The notes: a model not told the origin generated them from the letters alone. A stretch of DNA of 49,657 bases from Acidobacteriaceae bacterium (GCA_020247055.1 JADCJL010000003.1:1-49657), one strand, 5' to 3'. Shown: positions 16,180 to 24,329, counted from the first letter of the stretch. Numbers and translations: made by a program.

Positions 16180-16623
16180 ATGGCCATTCTTGATATTGAT
16201 GCGATTCGCGACATTCTTCCGCACCGGTATCCGTTCCTTCTGGTCGATCGAATCATCGAACTCGAAGAGGAACGGATCGTCGGCATCAAGAACGTGACGG
16301 CGAACGAACCCTTTTTTATTGGGCATTTTCCCGAGTTTCCGGTGATGCCCGGCGTGCTGATCACCGAGAGCATGGCGCAGGTGGCCGGCGTGCTCGTGCT
16401 CAAGAGTATTCCGGACCGCCACTCGAAGCTCGTGCTGCTGGCCTCGGTGGACGAAGCCAAGTTCCGCCGTCCGGTGCGGCCCGGCGACCAGCTGCGCATC
16501 GAAATGACGATGGTGAGCCGCAAGGCGACCATCTGCAAAATGACCGGCAAGGCGACCGTCGACGGCGTCGTCGTGGCGGAAGCGACCTTGATGTGCGTCC
16601 TCCGCGACAAGCCGGCGGCCTGA
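16180..16623 (+). CDS. fabZ: 3-hydroxyacyl-ACP dehydratase FabZ
   Basis: 147 aa, a single hot-dog fold. Catalytic H49 in 'FFIGHFPEFPVMPG' and E63 in 'LITESMAQVAG' match FabZ rather than FabA. The N-terminal 'IRDILPHRYPFLLVDRI' is the family signature. It removes water from 3-hydroxyacyl-ACP in fatty-acid elongation and competes with LpxA for 3-hydroxyacyl-ACP, so its position one nucleotide before lpxA makes metabolic sense. No clear Shine-Dalgarno precedes the ATG. Confidence 0.96.
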   Translation: MAILDIDAIRDILPHRYPFLLVDRIIELEEERIVGIKNVTANEPFFIGHFPEFPVMPGVLITESMAQVAGVLVLKSIPDRHSKLVLLASVDEAKFRRPVRPGDQLRIEMTMVSRKATICKMTGKATVDGVVVAEATLMCVLRDKPAA

Positions 16624-16624
16624 G

Positions 16625-17401
16625 ATGCCCATCCATCCGACCGCCATTGTCGACCCCTCGGCGCAGATCGACGAAACGGCTGTCATTGGCCCGTTTTGCG
16701 TCATCGGCGCGGAGGTCACCATCGGCGCCCACACCGGGCTGAAGGCGCACGTCTTTGTCGAAGGGCCGACGACGATTGGCGAAGAGAACATCTTCTACCC
16801 CTACTCCACGGTGGGCGTGGCGCCGCAGGACTTGAAGTACCACGGCGAACGGGCCGAAACGCGCATCGGTAACCGGAACAAGATCCGCGAGTTCGTCACC
16901 ATCCACCGCGGCACCGCCGGCGGCGGCCTGCTGACGAGCATCGGCAACGAGAACCTGCTGATGGCGTATTCGCACATCGCCCACGACGTCCACCTCGGCT
17001 CGCACTGCGTGCTGGCCAACGGGGTGACGCTGGCCGGGCACGTGCTGATCGGCGACTGGGCCGTCATTGGCGCCTTCACCGGGGTGCATCAGTTCTGCCG
17101 CATCGGCAAGCATGCCATGGTGGGCGGCTACAGCGTCATCACGCAGGATGTGATGCCGTTTGCGACTACCGTCAGCAAGCGCGAAAACTCCGTCTTCGGC
17201 GCCAACGCCACGGGCCTGGAGCGGCGCGGCTTCGACCCGGCCGCCGTCGAGCACCTGCAGAACGCGCTGCGGATTCTGACGCGCGCCAACCTCAACACGA
17301 CGCAGGCGCTGGCCCGGATCGAGGCCGAACTCCCGGCCACGCCGGAGATCGCCGATCTGGTCGAATTCATCCGTTCGTCCGAGCGCGGCGTCATCAAGTA
17401 A
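16625..17401 (+). CDS. lpxA: Acyl-ACP--UDP-N-acetylglucosamine O-acyltransferase LpxA
   Basis: 258 aa. The N-terminal three-quarters is a left-handed beta-helix of hexapeptide repeats ('IGPFCVIGAEVTIGAHTG', 'LANGVTLAGHVLIGDWAVIG'); the C-terminal helical part starts near 195. H120 in 'AYSHIAHDVHLG' corresponds to the catalytic His125 of E. coli. LpxA puts a 3-hydroxyacyl chain on UDP-GlcNAc as the first lipid A step. It lies between fabZ (1 nt gap) and lpxI (4 nt gap). Because a Gfo/Idh dehydrogenase follows lpxI, its sugar could be the 3-amino analogue used by some bacteria; the sequence alone does not decide this. Confidence 0.96.
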   Translation: MPIHPTAIVDPSAQIDETAVIGPFCVIGAEVTIGAHTGLKAHVFVEGPTTIGEENIFYPYSTVGVAPQDLKYHGERAETRIGNRNKIREFVTIHRGTAGGGLLTSIGNENLLMAYSHIAHDVHLGSHCVLANGVTLAGHVLIGDWAVIGAFTGVHQFCRIGKHAMVGGYSVITQDVMPFATTVSKRENSVFGANATGLERRGFDPAAVEHLQNALRILTRANLNTTQALARIEAELPATPEIADLVEFIRSSERGVIK

Positions 17402-17405
17402 CGTC

Positions 17406-18218
17406 ATGCCCTACGGCCTCATTGCCGGAAATGGCCGCTTCCCGATTCTGGCGCTCGAAACGGCGCGGCAGATGGGCGTGGCGGTGGTGGCGATCGGCAT
17501 CAAGGAAGAGGCTGCGCCCGAGATTGAAGCCCTCGCCACGCGGACGTATTGGATCTCGCTCGGCGCGCTCGGCAAACTCATCGACATCTGCAAGAGCGAA
17601 GGCATCACCGAGCTGATGATGGCCGGGCAGGTGAAACACGCCTCCATCTTTTCTTCGATCGCGCCCGACTGGCGCCTCGCCAAGCTGCTGTTCTCGCTCA
17701 AGGAGAAGAACACGGAAGCGCTGATTGGCGGTGTGGCCGAGGTGCTGGCCGGCGAAGGGATCCGGCTGGTTGATTCCACGCTGCTGCTCAAGCCGCTACT
17801 GGCCGGCGAAGGGGTGCTGACGCGGCGCAAGCCCAACGCGGACGAAGAGAAAGAGGTGCGCTACGGCCGCCGCATCGCCGCCGCACTGGCCGGTTTCGAC
17901 GTGGGCCAGGCCGTGGCCATCAGCAACCGCGCCTGCGTGGCGCTCGAGGCGATGGAGGGCACCGACGCCATGCTGCGCCGCGCCGCCGGGCTGGCGAACG
18001 GCCATCCGCTGCGGCTGATCAAATCCTCCCGCCGCCGCCAGCATATGCTGTTCGACGTGCCCGTGGCTGGCCTCGCTACCATCGCAACCATGCGGGAGAC
18101 CAACACTACCATTCTCGCCTGCGACGCGGGCAGGACGCTGCTGCTCGACAAGGACGAAATGATCGCCCAGGCCAACGCCGCGGGCATCTGCATAGTAGGC
18201 TACAAGACAGATGAGTAA
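17406..18218 (+). CDS. lpxI: UDP-2,3-diacylglucosamine pyrophosphatase LpxI
   Basis: 270 aa, the DUF1009/LpxI family. Signatures: 'GLIAGNGRFPILALETAR' at the N-terminus, 'ELMMAGQVKH' (about 70-79), 'LVDSTLLLKPLLAGEGVLT' (about 120-138), and C-terminal 'FDVPVAGLATIATM' with 'GRTLLLDKDEMI'. LpxI hydrolyses UDP-2,3-diacylglucosamine to lipid X and UMP and replaces LpxH in many phyla. It sits 4 nt after lpxA and overlaps the next gene by 8 nt. Confidence 0.93.
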   Translation: MPYGLIAGNGRFPILALETARQMGVAVVAIGIKEEAAPEIEALATRTYWISLGALGKLIDICKSEGITELMMAGQVKHASIFSSIAPDWRLAKLLFSLKEKNTEALIGGVAEVLAGEGIRLVDSTLLLKPLLAGEGVLTRRKPNADEEKEVRYGRRIAAALAGFDVGQAVAISNRACVALEAMEGTDAMLRRAAGLANGHPLRLIKSSRRRQHMLFDVPVAGLATIATMRETNTTILACDAGRTLLLDKDEMIAQANAAGICIVGYKTDE

Positions 18219-19173
18219 ACTTCGTATTGCCGTCGTGGGCGCGGGCGCCTTCGGCCGCAATCACATGCGCGTGATTCGATCGCTGCCGGAGGCCGAACTG
18301 ACGGCGGTTTGCGATACCGACCCCGCGCGCGCCGCCGCCGCCGCCGCCGAGTTCGGCTGCCGCGCCCTGCCGCTCGCCGCGCTCGCCGGGGCGATCGACG
18401 CCGCCGTGGTCGCCGTGCCCACGTTCGCCCACGCCGAAGTGGGCTGCGCGCTGCTGGCCGCCGGCATCGACGTGCTCGTCGAAAAACCCATCGCCCCCAC
18501 GCTCGAGGCCGCCGACGCGTTGATCCAAACCGCCGCCGCGCACGGCCGCATCCTGCAGGTAGGCCACCTCGAACGCTTCAACCCGGCCGTTACCGCGCTC
18601 GCCGAACGCATCACGGTGCCCCTGTTTTTTGAAATCCACCGGCTGAGCCTCTTCACCCCCCGCGCCCTCGACGTCGACGTCGTCCTCGATCTGATGATCC
18701 ACGACATCGACATCCTGCTCGCCCTCACCGGCCGCATGCCCGAGGAGGTGCGCGCCGCCGGCATCTCGATTCTGTCCGACAAAGTGGACATCGCCAACGT
18801 CCGCCTCGCCTTCCCCGGCGGCTGCGTGGCGAACGTTACCGCCAGCCGCGTCTACACCGAACGGGTACGCAAAATGCGCCTGTTTCAGCCGCATCAGTAC
18901 ATCTCCCTCGACTATCAGAAGCAGGAGGCGGTGGCCTTTTCCGTCTCCGGCGACCGGCAGATCGGCTACGATCCGTTCCGCATCACCAAGGCCGAGCCGC
19001 TCGCGCTCGAATTGGCCCACTTCGTGGCGTGTGTAACCGGACGGACCACGCCCCGCGTCGATGGCGTAGAGGCCCGCAAGGCGCTCGCCGTCTCGCTCGA
19101 CATCCTCCATCACATCGAAGTCCACGCCCGTACGATTCACGATGCCCTCGCCGCTCACCCCACGCAACTCTAA
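18211..19173 (+). CDS. Gfo/Idh/MocA-family oxidoreductase in the lipid A operon (GnnA-like position)
   Basis: 320 aa. The N-terminal Rossmann domain has 'RIAVVGAGAFGRNHMRVI' (residues 4-21) and the family motif 'VLVEKPIAPT' with catalytic Lys near 92; the C-terminal alpha/beta domain contains 'DLMIHDIDILL', where the family's catalytic His usually lies. The ATG overlaps the lpxI stop by 8 nt. In bacteria that make lipid A with 2,3-diamino sugars, a Gfo/Idh enzyme (GnnA) oxidises the 3-OH of UDP-GlcNAc and an aminotransferase (GnnB) completes the change. GnnA is a reasonable guess from position, but no GnnB-like aminotransferase is in this window, so no symbol is assigned. Confidence 0.82.
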   Translation: MSKLRIAVVGAGAFGRNHMRVIRSLPEAELTAVCDTDPARAAAAAAEFGCRALPLAALAGAIDAAVVAVPTFAHAEVGCALLAAGIDVLVEKPIAPTLEAADALIQTAAAHGRILQVGHLERFNPAVTALAERITVPLFFEIHRLSLFTPRALDVDVVLDLMIHDIDILLALTGRMPEEVRAAGISILSDKVDIANVRLAFPGGCVANVTASRVYTERVRKMRLFQPHQYISLDYQKQEAVAFSVSGDRQIGYDPFRITKAEPLALELAHFVACVTGRTTPRVDGVEARKALAVSLDILHHIEVHARTIHDALAAHPTQL

Positions 19174-20222
19174 TGGCGCCCTCCGACCCCAAGCCGCTGC
19201 AAAACGAGTTGCCCACGCTCTATGGCGTCGACTCGCGTCTCGAGCCGCGGCCCTGGCCCCGGATCATCGGCGCTTCGGTGGGTCTGCATCTGCTGGCGGT
19301 CTTTCTGCTGCGCGACGTGGCGATCTTTGAAGCCCGTTCCGCGCGCCCGCTGCCGCAGACCGTGGCTCGCGTGGTCACCCCGCTCTACCTGCCCAATCTC
19401 GAGCCGACCCAGCCCGAGCCCAACAAGGCCAAGGTCAACCGGACGTTCGATGAAAACAGCCTGAAGCCGCGGCCGAATATCCAGATTCCGCAGGGCCAGC
19501 CCTCCACCAACCGGCCCGCCGCCCGCATTCCCGCTCCGGTCACCGGGCGCCCCGAGCCGGTCCGCCTGCCGGAGCCGCCCAAAATCGAGGCCGAGCAGCA
19601 GTCGGCGAAACTGGTGGCGCCCGGCGCCCTTGGCCTGCCCGCCGCGCCGCCGCCCCCCGAAAGGCCGAAGATTCAGTTCGAATCGGTCGGATCGATGTCG
19701 GCCTCCGGGGTGAATCCCGGCGCCGGCGCCGTCCCGCTGCCGCCCTCGCGTTCGATCAGCGAAGTGGCGCGCGAAACCCGCCGGTCGAGCGGGGGAATCA
19801 TGGTGGGCGATAGCGTCGGGGACGGGATCGGTGGCGTGGGCGCCGGCATCAACCTGCCCCCCTCGCCCGGCCGCACCGGCAGCAACCTCGAACTGCTCAG
19901 CGACCCCATGGGCGTCGATTTCCGGCCCTATCTCATCCGGATTCTGGCCGCCGTCCGGCGCAACTGGCAGGCGGTAATTCCCGAAAGCGCCCGCATGGGC
20001 CAGCGCGGCCGCGTGGTGGTGCAGTTCGCCGTGGCGCGCAACGGCAGCGTTCCGAAGCTGGTGATCGCCGGGCCATCCGGCGCCCCGCCCCTCGATCGGG
20101 CCGCCGTGGCCGGCATCAGCGCCTCCAACCCCTTCCCGCCCCTGCCCGCCGAGTTCAAGGGCGAGCAGATCCGGCTGCAGTTTACCTTTACCTACAACCA
20201 GCAGAACAGCGGGATCCGTTAA
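19173..20222 (+). CDS. TonB-like energy transducer / TonB C-terminal domain protein
   Basis: 349 aa. Start at ATG 19173, which shares its A with the TAA of the previous gene (TAATG). One transmembrane segment lies near residues 29-47 ('IIGASVGLHLLAVFLLRDV') after a cytoplasmic N-terminus. Then comes a long Pro-rich periplasmic linker (about 65-200, 'PEPVRLPEPPKIE') and a C-terminal TonB-type domain ('YLIRILAAVRRNWQAVIPES', 'GRVVVQFAVARNGSVPKLVI', 'ASNPFPPLPAEFKG'). TonB links the proton motive force to outer-membrane receptors, and a large receptor gene lies at the left edge of the window. ExbB/ExbD are not nearby. An outer-membrane assembly role specific to the lpx operon is possible. Confidence 0.82.
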   Translation: MAPSDPKPLQNELPTLYGVDSRLEPRPWPRIIGASVGLHLLAVFLLRDVAIFEARSARPLPQTVARVVTPLYLPNLEPTQPEPNKAKVNRTFDENSLKPRPNIQIPQGQPSTNRPAARIPAPVTGRPEPVRLPEPPKIEAEQQSAKLVAPGALGLPAAPPPPERPKIQFESVGSMSASGVNPGAGAVPLPPSRSISEVARETRRSSGGIMVGDSVGDGIGGVGAGINLPPSPGRTGSNLELLSDPMGVDFRPYLIRILAAVRRNWQAVIPESARMGQRGRVVVQFAVARNGSVPKLVIAGPSGAPPLDRAAVAGISASNPFPPLPAEFKGEQIRLQFTFTYNQQNSGIR

Positions 20223-20292
20223 GGTCTCTGGCGACAGAGCGTCCGCGGAACTCCCCCTCGCGCGGAGCCTTCCGGCAGTATCCTGAAGAGTC

Positions 20293-20484
20293 ATGCGAGG
20301 AAAGTTTGCGGGGGCGCTCGGCGCCTATGTGGTACTCGCCGCTGTGGCGGTGTGGCTCCTTAGCGAGCCGAAGCTGCGAGCAGCGGTACTGGTGCTTTTC
20401 GTGGCCCTCGCCATCAAGACCTGGATTGCGGAGATCCAGAACCGACATGCGAACAGGAACGGCGGCAGCGGCGGCCCGGAGTAG
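20293..20484 (+). CDS. Small two-helix membrane protein, unknown
   Basis: 63 aa. Two hydrophobic helices (about residues 5-23 and 29-46) separated by a charged turn 'SEPKLR', then a polar Gly-rich tail. The start ATG 20293 has only a weak GAAGAG upstream. It lies 70 nt after the TonB-like gene on the same strand. No family is recognised. It is short enough to be a chance frame, but the strongly amphipathic layout and reading direction favour a real gene. Confidence 0.5.
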   Translation: MRGKFAGALGAYVVLAAVAVWLLSEPKLRAAVLVLFVALAIKTWIAEIQNRHANRNGGSGGPE

Positions 20485-20501
20485 TTCGAAAGGTTCAGAA
20501 A

Positions 20502-20524
20502 TAGCCACGTTTGCGCCGTGGCTA
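20502..20524 (+). other. Hairpin after the small membrane protein gene
   Basis: TAGCCACG (20502-20509), a 7-nt loop, and CGTGGCTA (20517-20524) form a perfect 8-bp stem 17 nt after the stop at 20484. There is no T-tract behind it, so it is not a standard intrinsic terminator; it could stabilise the 3' end or mark a rho-dependent end. Confidence 0.5.
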
Positions 20525-20585
20525 CCCTCACTGGCTAAGAGTTTCTAAGGCGAAATTCCTCGGGAAAAGCAGCGTTCTTACGCGC

Positions 20586-20794
20586 AGGGAAACGCTTCCC
20601 TTCCTGTTACGATCGCCTTAGGTGATGGAAGGGCGGCTCTAGAAGTACTAGGCTGTTCCGCCCTGAAACACCCGGATTCCGATCTGGAATCGGCTCTGGC
20701 TGCATCTGTTCCGCTTCGGAACAGATGCAGCCAGACGGCGCGACCTGCGCTTCGGCGCGGCGGCGTCGATCTGCGTCCAGAAGTAGCTTTTTTT
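20586..20794 (+). ncRNA. Cluster of hairpins before the sigma factor; possible structured leader or small RNA
   Basis: The 455-nt gap between 20484 and 20940 has no convincing gene but at least five hairpins in a row on the plus strand: AGGGAA/TTCCCT (20586-20601), AGGGCGG/CCGCCCT (20630-20664) enclosing CTAG-AAGTA-CTAG, GATTCC/GGAATC (20675-20691), a perfect 18-bp stem (20696-20734), and GCGC-TTCG-GCGC (20747-20758) inside GACG/CGTC. A run of seven T follows at 20788-20794. The series looks like a folded RNA ending at a U-tract, or the 5' leader of the sigma-factor mRNA. It does not match 6S RNA, RNase P RNA, tmRNA or SRP RNA by eye. From 20795 to 20925 nothing is seen apart from the ribosome site at the end. 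Confidence 0.35.
20696..20734. repeat. Perfect 18-bp inverted repeat
   Basis: CTGGCTGCATCTGTTCCG (20696-20713) and its exact reverse complement (20717-20734) are separated by CTT. As RNA this is a 39-nt hairpin with no mismatch. As DNA it would be a strong cruciform-type operator. No T-tract follows immediately, so it is not a simple terminator. Confidence 0.85.
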
Positions 20795-20939
20795 CAAAGA
20801 TTTACCGATTAGAACCCGGTCCTGTCCTCCCTCCCAAGCCGCTCCAACGCGGAGTGGTTAGAGGGATGCAGTTTGTAGGTGGTCGTTCCCAAGCCCCGGT
20901 CGAACGCCTTACCAAACCATCCAGTAGAGGAAATAGTTA

Positions 20940-21710
20940 ATGAGCACTGCCGCAGCTCCCGCGAGAAACAACCCGACCATGCAGTCGAACCAGAATGCCA
21001 AGCGCGATGCGATCGTCCTCGAGCATCTGCCTCTGGTCAGGGCCATTGCGATCCGGGTGCATGAAAATCTTCCCGTCCACGTGGATCTCGACGATCTCGT
21101 GCACGCCGGCGTGATGGGTCTGTTCGATGCCGCGACAAAATACGATGCCGAGAAGCTGGTTTCGTTTTCGAGCTACGCCAAACACCGGATCAAGGGTGCG
21201 ATTCTCGACAGCCTCCGGCAGCTCGATTGGGCGAGTCGCGACCTCCGTCGCCGCCACAAGAAGATCGAGAACCTGACGCGGGAACTGACCACCGAATTGC
21301 AGCGCAGCCCTTCGGAGGCGGAACTCTCCGACCGGATGGGCGTAACGGTGGAGCGCTGGCGGCAGATGGTGCTCGAACTGCGCAACGTAGGGCTGATCTC
21401 AGCTTCCACGCGTTCGGTTGAGCAGGAGGATATGCCGGCGCCGGACTTTCCCGCCAAGGCGGACAGCCAGCCCGACCGGATCTGCGCCCGGATGGAGCTG
21501 CGCGGCGTCCTTTCGACCGCGATGAAGACCCTGCCGGAACGCTACCAGAAGGTCGTCTTCCTCTACTACTCGAACGAGATGACGATGAAGGAGATCGGCG
21601 GGGTACTCGGCATCAACGAAAGCCGCGTCTCGCAGATTCACAAAATCGCCCTCGAAAAGATGGCCGGGGTGCTGCACGAGGCAGGCATCCAGTCCATCCG
21701 GGCGTTCTAA
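20940..21710 (+). CDS. RNA polymerase sigma factor, FliA/WhiG (sigma-28) type
   Basis: 256 aa. Region 2: 'EHLPLVRAIAIRVHENLPVHVDLDDLVHAGVMGL' (about 28-61) and 'SFSSYAKHRIKGAILDSLRQLDW' (about 75-97); region 3: 'LSDRMGVTVERWRQM'; region 4 helix-turn-helix: 'TMKEIGGVLGINESRVSQIHKIAL' near the C-terminus. There is no region 1.1 and no ECF-like shortness, so it is a group 3 sigma. FliA directs flagellar genes in many bacteria and WhiG directs sporulation genes in Streptomyces; no flagellar gene is seen here. A GAGGA lies 9 nt before the ATG. The N-terminal 20 residues are polar and poorly conserved-looking; a second Met at residue 14 could be the true start. The long structured leader upstream may regulate it. 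Confidence 0.93.
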   Translation: MSTAAAPARNNPTMQSNQNAKRDAIVLEHLPLVRAIAIRVHENLPVHVDLDDLVHAGVMGLFDAATKYDAEKLVSFSSYAKHRIKGAILDSLRQLDWASRDLRRRHKKIENLTRELTTELQRSPSEAELSDRMGVTVERWRQMVLELRNVGLISASTRSVEQEDMPAPDFPAKADSQPDRICARMELRGVLSTAMKTLPERYQKVVFLYYSNEMTMKEIGGVLGINESRVSQIHKIALEKMAGVLHEAGIQSIRAF

Positions 21711-21722
21711 GCTGTCCCCGCC

Positions 21723-23450
21723 CTACCGCACCGTAATCCGATAGGGCATCAGTTTCATCATGCCGCCCTGCTGCAGCAGTTCGAGCGGAAAGCCTCCCGT
21801 CAGCTCCCGGATGGCCGCTCGTTGCAGCCGCATCTCCACGGTAGGCGTGTTTTGGGCCAGGAGCTGTTCAATCAGCGTCCGCTTCTGCGGGTACACCACA
21901 ATGCGCACCTGCTCGGCCTTGGCGATCTTGGCGCGTTCCTTCACCATCTCGACGGCTTTGTCCAAACCGCCCAGCTCGTCCACCAACGCCCGGTCCTTCG
22001 CCTGACTGCCCAGCCAGACGCGTCCCTGGGCCAGTTCGTGAATCTCCTCGAACTTCTTCTTCCGGCTCTCCGCTACGATGCCGACAAAGGTCTTGTACAC
22101 CTCGTCAACCCCCTCCCGCAGCTTCTTCCGCCCGGCAGGACTCAACTCGTAATACTCCGAGTCGATCGCCGCGTTTTCGCCCCGCTGCACCAGGTCCTTC
22201 GTCAGGCCCAGCTTGTCATATAGCCCCTTCAGGTTGATCTTGCCGTAAATCACCCCGATCGAACCGGTAATCGTGTTCGGATAGGCCAACACGGGATCCC
22301 CGGTCATTGCAATGTAGTATCCGCCCGAGGCCGCCACGTCGGACATCGAGATCACCATCGGTTTCTTCTTGCTCAGCAGCTTGACTTCGCGGAGAATCTC
22401 ATCGGAGGCCACCGCATCGCCGCCCGGCGAATCCACCCGCAGAATCACCCCTTTGATCGACTCGTCCTCTCCCACCTCGCGCAGCAGCTTCACCGAATTA
22501 GCGACCGTAATCGACTCCTCTTCCCCAAAGGCGTTCCCGCCGGAGCTGCCGCGGATGATCTCTCCATCGGTCACCAGGATTGCCACCTTGCTCTTGCCTT
22601 CACTCCGGGCAGCCCGCAGATAATCCTGCAGACTCACCTTCTTCACCTCCGCCCCGCCGATGGCCTTCTTCACCTCCTCGAAAAACTGGTCTTCATAGAG
22701 GACCCCATCGGCCAGCTTCCACTTCACGGCCTGCTCGGCCAGAAACGGCCCCTGATCGATGGCCGCCCGCGCCTCGGCCACGCTTATCTTCCGGGCGCTG
22801 CCGATCGTCTCGACCAGATGCCCATACAGCCCGTCGAGCACGGAATTGAGCACCTCGCGCGTCTCCGGCGTCATCCCGGTCCGGGTGTAAGTATCGAGCG
22901 CGTCCTTGTATTTCCCCGCGTGCTCGGCCTCCATCTTGGCGCCAATCTTGTCGAGCGCGCCCTTGAAGTAGGTCACCTCCGCCCGCACGCCCTTCACATC
23001 GAGCATGTCCTCCGGCACCAGATAGATCTTATCCGCCGCCGTCGCCAGATAATACTCCGGCGTCCGCGGCGCCCGCAGATAGACGAGCAGCGGCTTGCCC
23101 GATTTCTTAAACGCCAGCAGATCGCCCCGCAGCTCCTGCAGCTTGGCCCAGCCTACCGCCAGATTTCGCGGCATCAAAACCACGGCCTTCACCTTCGGGT
23201 CCGTTGCCGCCCGCTGCAGACTCTGCCAGACGTCGATCACCGTCACCGGCGGCGTCTGCTGCAGAAACGGCAGCCCCATGTCAACCGGCGGCTTCTCCGG
23301 AATCCCGCCTTCCAACCGCAGCACGAGCGTTGCGTCTTTGGCCACCTTGGGCTTCTGATCGCCCAGCTTGGCCAGCACCAGCGCCCCGATCAGCAGGGTC
23401 ATCCCCGCCAGCACCACCCCAACCAACAAGCCGGCCAAAAACTTCTTCAT
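21723..23450 (-). CDS. sppA: Signal peptide peptidase SppA, 67-kDa type
   Basis: 575 aa, a tandem duplication like the E. coli enzyme. One membrane anchor (about residues 5-28), then an N-terminal repeat containing the general-base Lys (K182 in 'EHAGKYKDALD') and a C-terminal repeat containing the nucleophile Ser (S375 in 'SMSDVAASGGYYIAM'). 'VILRVDSPGGDAVASDEI' precedes the nucleophile as usual. SppA digests signal peptides left in the membrane after cleavage. A GGGGAG ribosome site lies 6 nt before the ATG, and the gene begins 3 nt after the stop of the TIM-barrel gene, so the two are co-transcribed. Confidence 0.94.
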   Translation of the reverse strand: MKKFLAGLLVGVVLAGMTLLIGALVLAKLGDQKPKVAKDATLVLRLEGGIPEKPPVDMGLPFLQQTPPVTVIDVWQSLQRAATDPKVKAVVLMPRNLAVGWAKLQELRGDLLAFKKSGKPLLVYLRAPRTPEYYLATAADKIYLVPEDMLDVKGVRAEVTYFKGALDKIGAKMEAEHAGKYKDALDTYTRTGMTPETREVLNSVLDGLYGHLVETIGSARKISVAEARAAIDQGPFLAEQAVKWKLADGVLYEDQFFEEVKKAIGGAEVKKVSLQDYLRAARSEGKSKVAILVTDGEIIRGSSGGNAFGEEESITVANSVKLLREVGEDESIKGVILRVDSPGGDAVASDEILREVKLLSKKKPMVISMSDVAASGGYYIAMTGDPVLAYPNTITGSIGVIYGKINLKGLYDKLGLTKDLVQRGENAAIDSEYYELSPAGRKKLREGVDEVYKTFVGIVAESRKKKFEEIHELAQGRVWLGSQAKDRALVDELGGLDKAVEMVKERAKIAKAEQVRIVVYPQKRTLIEQLLAQNTPTVEMRLQRAAIRELTGGFPLELLQQGGMMKLMPYRITVR

Positions 23451-23453
23451 GTC

Positions 23454-24329
23454 CTACTCCCCGTTCAGGATCAAATCGACGCGCCGGCTGACGTCACCCA
23501 GATACTTGGCGTCCCCACCCGGTAACTCTACGGTCGCATAGCTCGAATAACCAATCTCACCGAGCGCCTTATGCACCTCTTTCCAGTCGAGATCACCCTC
23601 GCGCAGGTCCACAAACTCGGGCACCCGCTTCCGGATCAGCGCATTGTTCTGATTCTTGAAGTCCTTCAGGTGCACCTTCGCAATCCGCTTGCCCAGCGTC
23701 CGGATCCAGTCCTGCGGATAGCCGTAAAGCAGAATGTTCCCCACATCGAAATAGGCCGCCACGTACGGGCTCTTGAACTGGTCGACATACTGCGCAAACT
23801 CCATCGGCGAAAGCAGGAACTTATTCCACACGTTCTCGACGCAGATCTTCACCTTCAGCTTCTCGGCCAGCGGAATCAGCTTCTTAATCTGCACCACGCT
23901 CCGCGCGTACGCATCGCTATACCGCACGTTCTCGTTCACCACCGCCGGCACGAGCAGCACCGTATCGGCGCCCCACGCCGCCGCGTTCCGCAGGCTCGTC
24001 TCCATTCCTTTCATACTCGCCGCCACCGCCGCCGGGTCCGGCGACGACAGCGGATAGTTCCAGTGCGCCATGTTCATCACCGAGTGAATCTTCATGCCGG
24101 TCTTCTCGGACGCCTTCCGGATGGCGTCCACCTCGGCCGGATCTTCGGTGGTCTTGCCTTCAATCCCCTCAAATCCCGCGTCCTTGGCGATCTGAAAGCG
24201 CTCTTCATAGGAAAGCTTGCCGGGCAGCATCGTCACCAGCACCCCCTTCTTAATCGGAAGGCGATTGGCCGCCGCCAGGGGAGTCGCGGCCAGGGCCGCG
24301 GATGCGCTCAAAAGGGTACGCCGGGTCAT
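23454..24329 (-). CDS. Tat-exported sugar phosphate isomerase/epimerase (xylose isomerase-like TIM barrel)
   Basis: 291 aa from ATG 24329. The open frame continues far upstream, but a twin-arginine signal (MTRRTLLSASAALAATPLAA) begins here; an ATG at 24353 would add eight residues and is an alternative. The mature part is an AP_endonuc_2/xylose isomerase-like barrel: 'IAKDAGFEGIEGKTTED', 'VKICVENVWNKFL' (metal Glu), 'AYFDVGNILLYG' (metal Asp), 'IAKVHLKDFKN' (His, Asp), 'YATVELPGG' (metal Glu). Periplasmic members of this family are very common in Acidobacteria and Planctomycetes, mostly with unknown sugar substrates. It is divergent from the PmoA-like gene (45-nt gap), which may act on the same material. 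Confidence 0.88.
   Translation of the reverse strand: MTRRTLLSASAALAATPLAAANRLPIKKGVLVTMLPGKLSYEERFQIAKDAGFEGIEGKTTEDPAEVDAIRKASEKTGMKIHSVMNMAHWNYPLSSPDPAAVAASMKGMETSLRNAAAWGADTVLLVPAVVNENVRYSDAYARSVVQIKKLIPLAEKLKVKICVENVWNKFLLSPMEFAQYVDQFKSPYVAAYFDVGNILLYGYPQDWIRTLGKRIAKVHLKDFKNQNNALIRKRVPEFVDLREGDLDWKEVHKALGEIGYSSYATVELPGGDAKYLGDVSRRVDLILNGE

Noticed and set aside
20843-20912. tRNA-like stretch (GAGTGGTTAGAG and CGGTCGAACGCC)
   Set aside because: D-arm-like and T-arm-like strings are present, but no acceptor stem and no anticodon stem pair between them.
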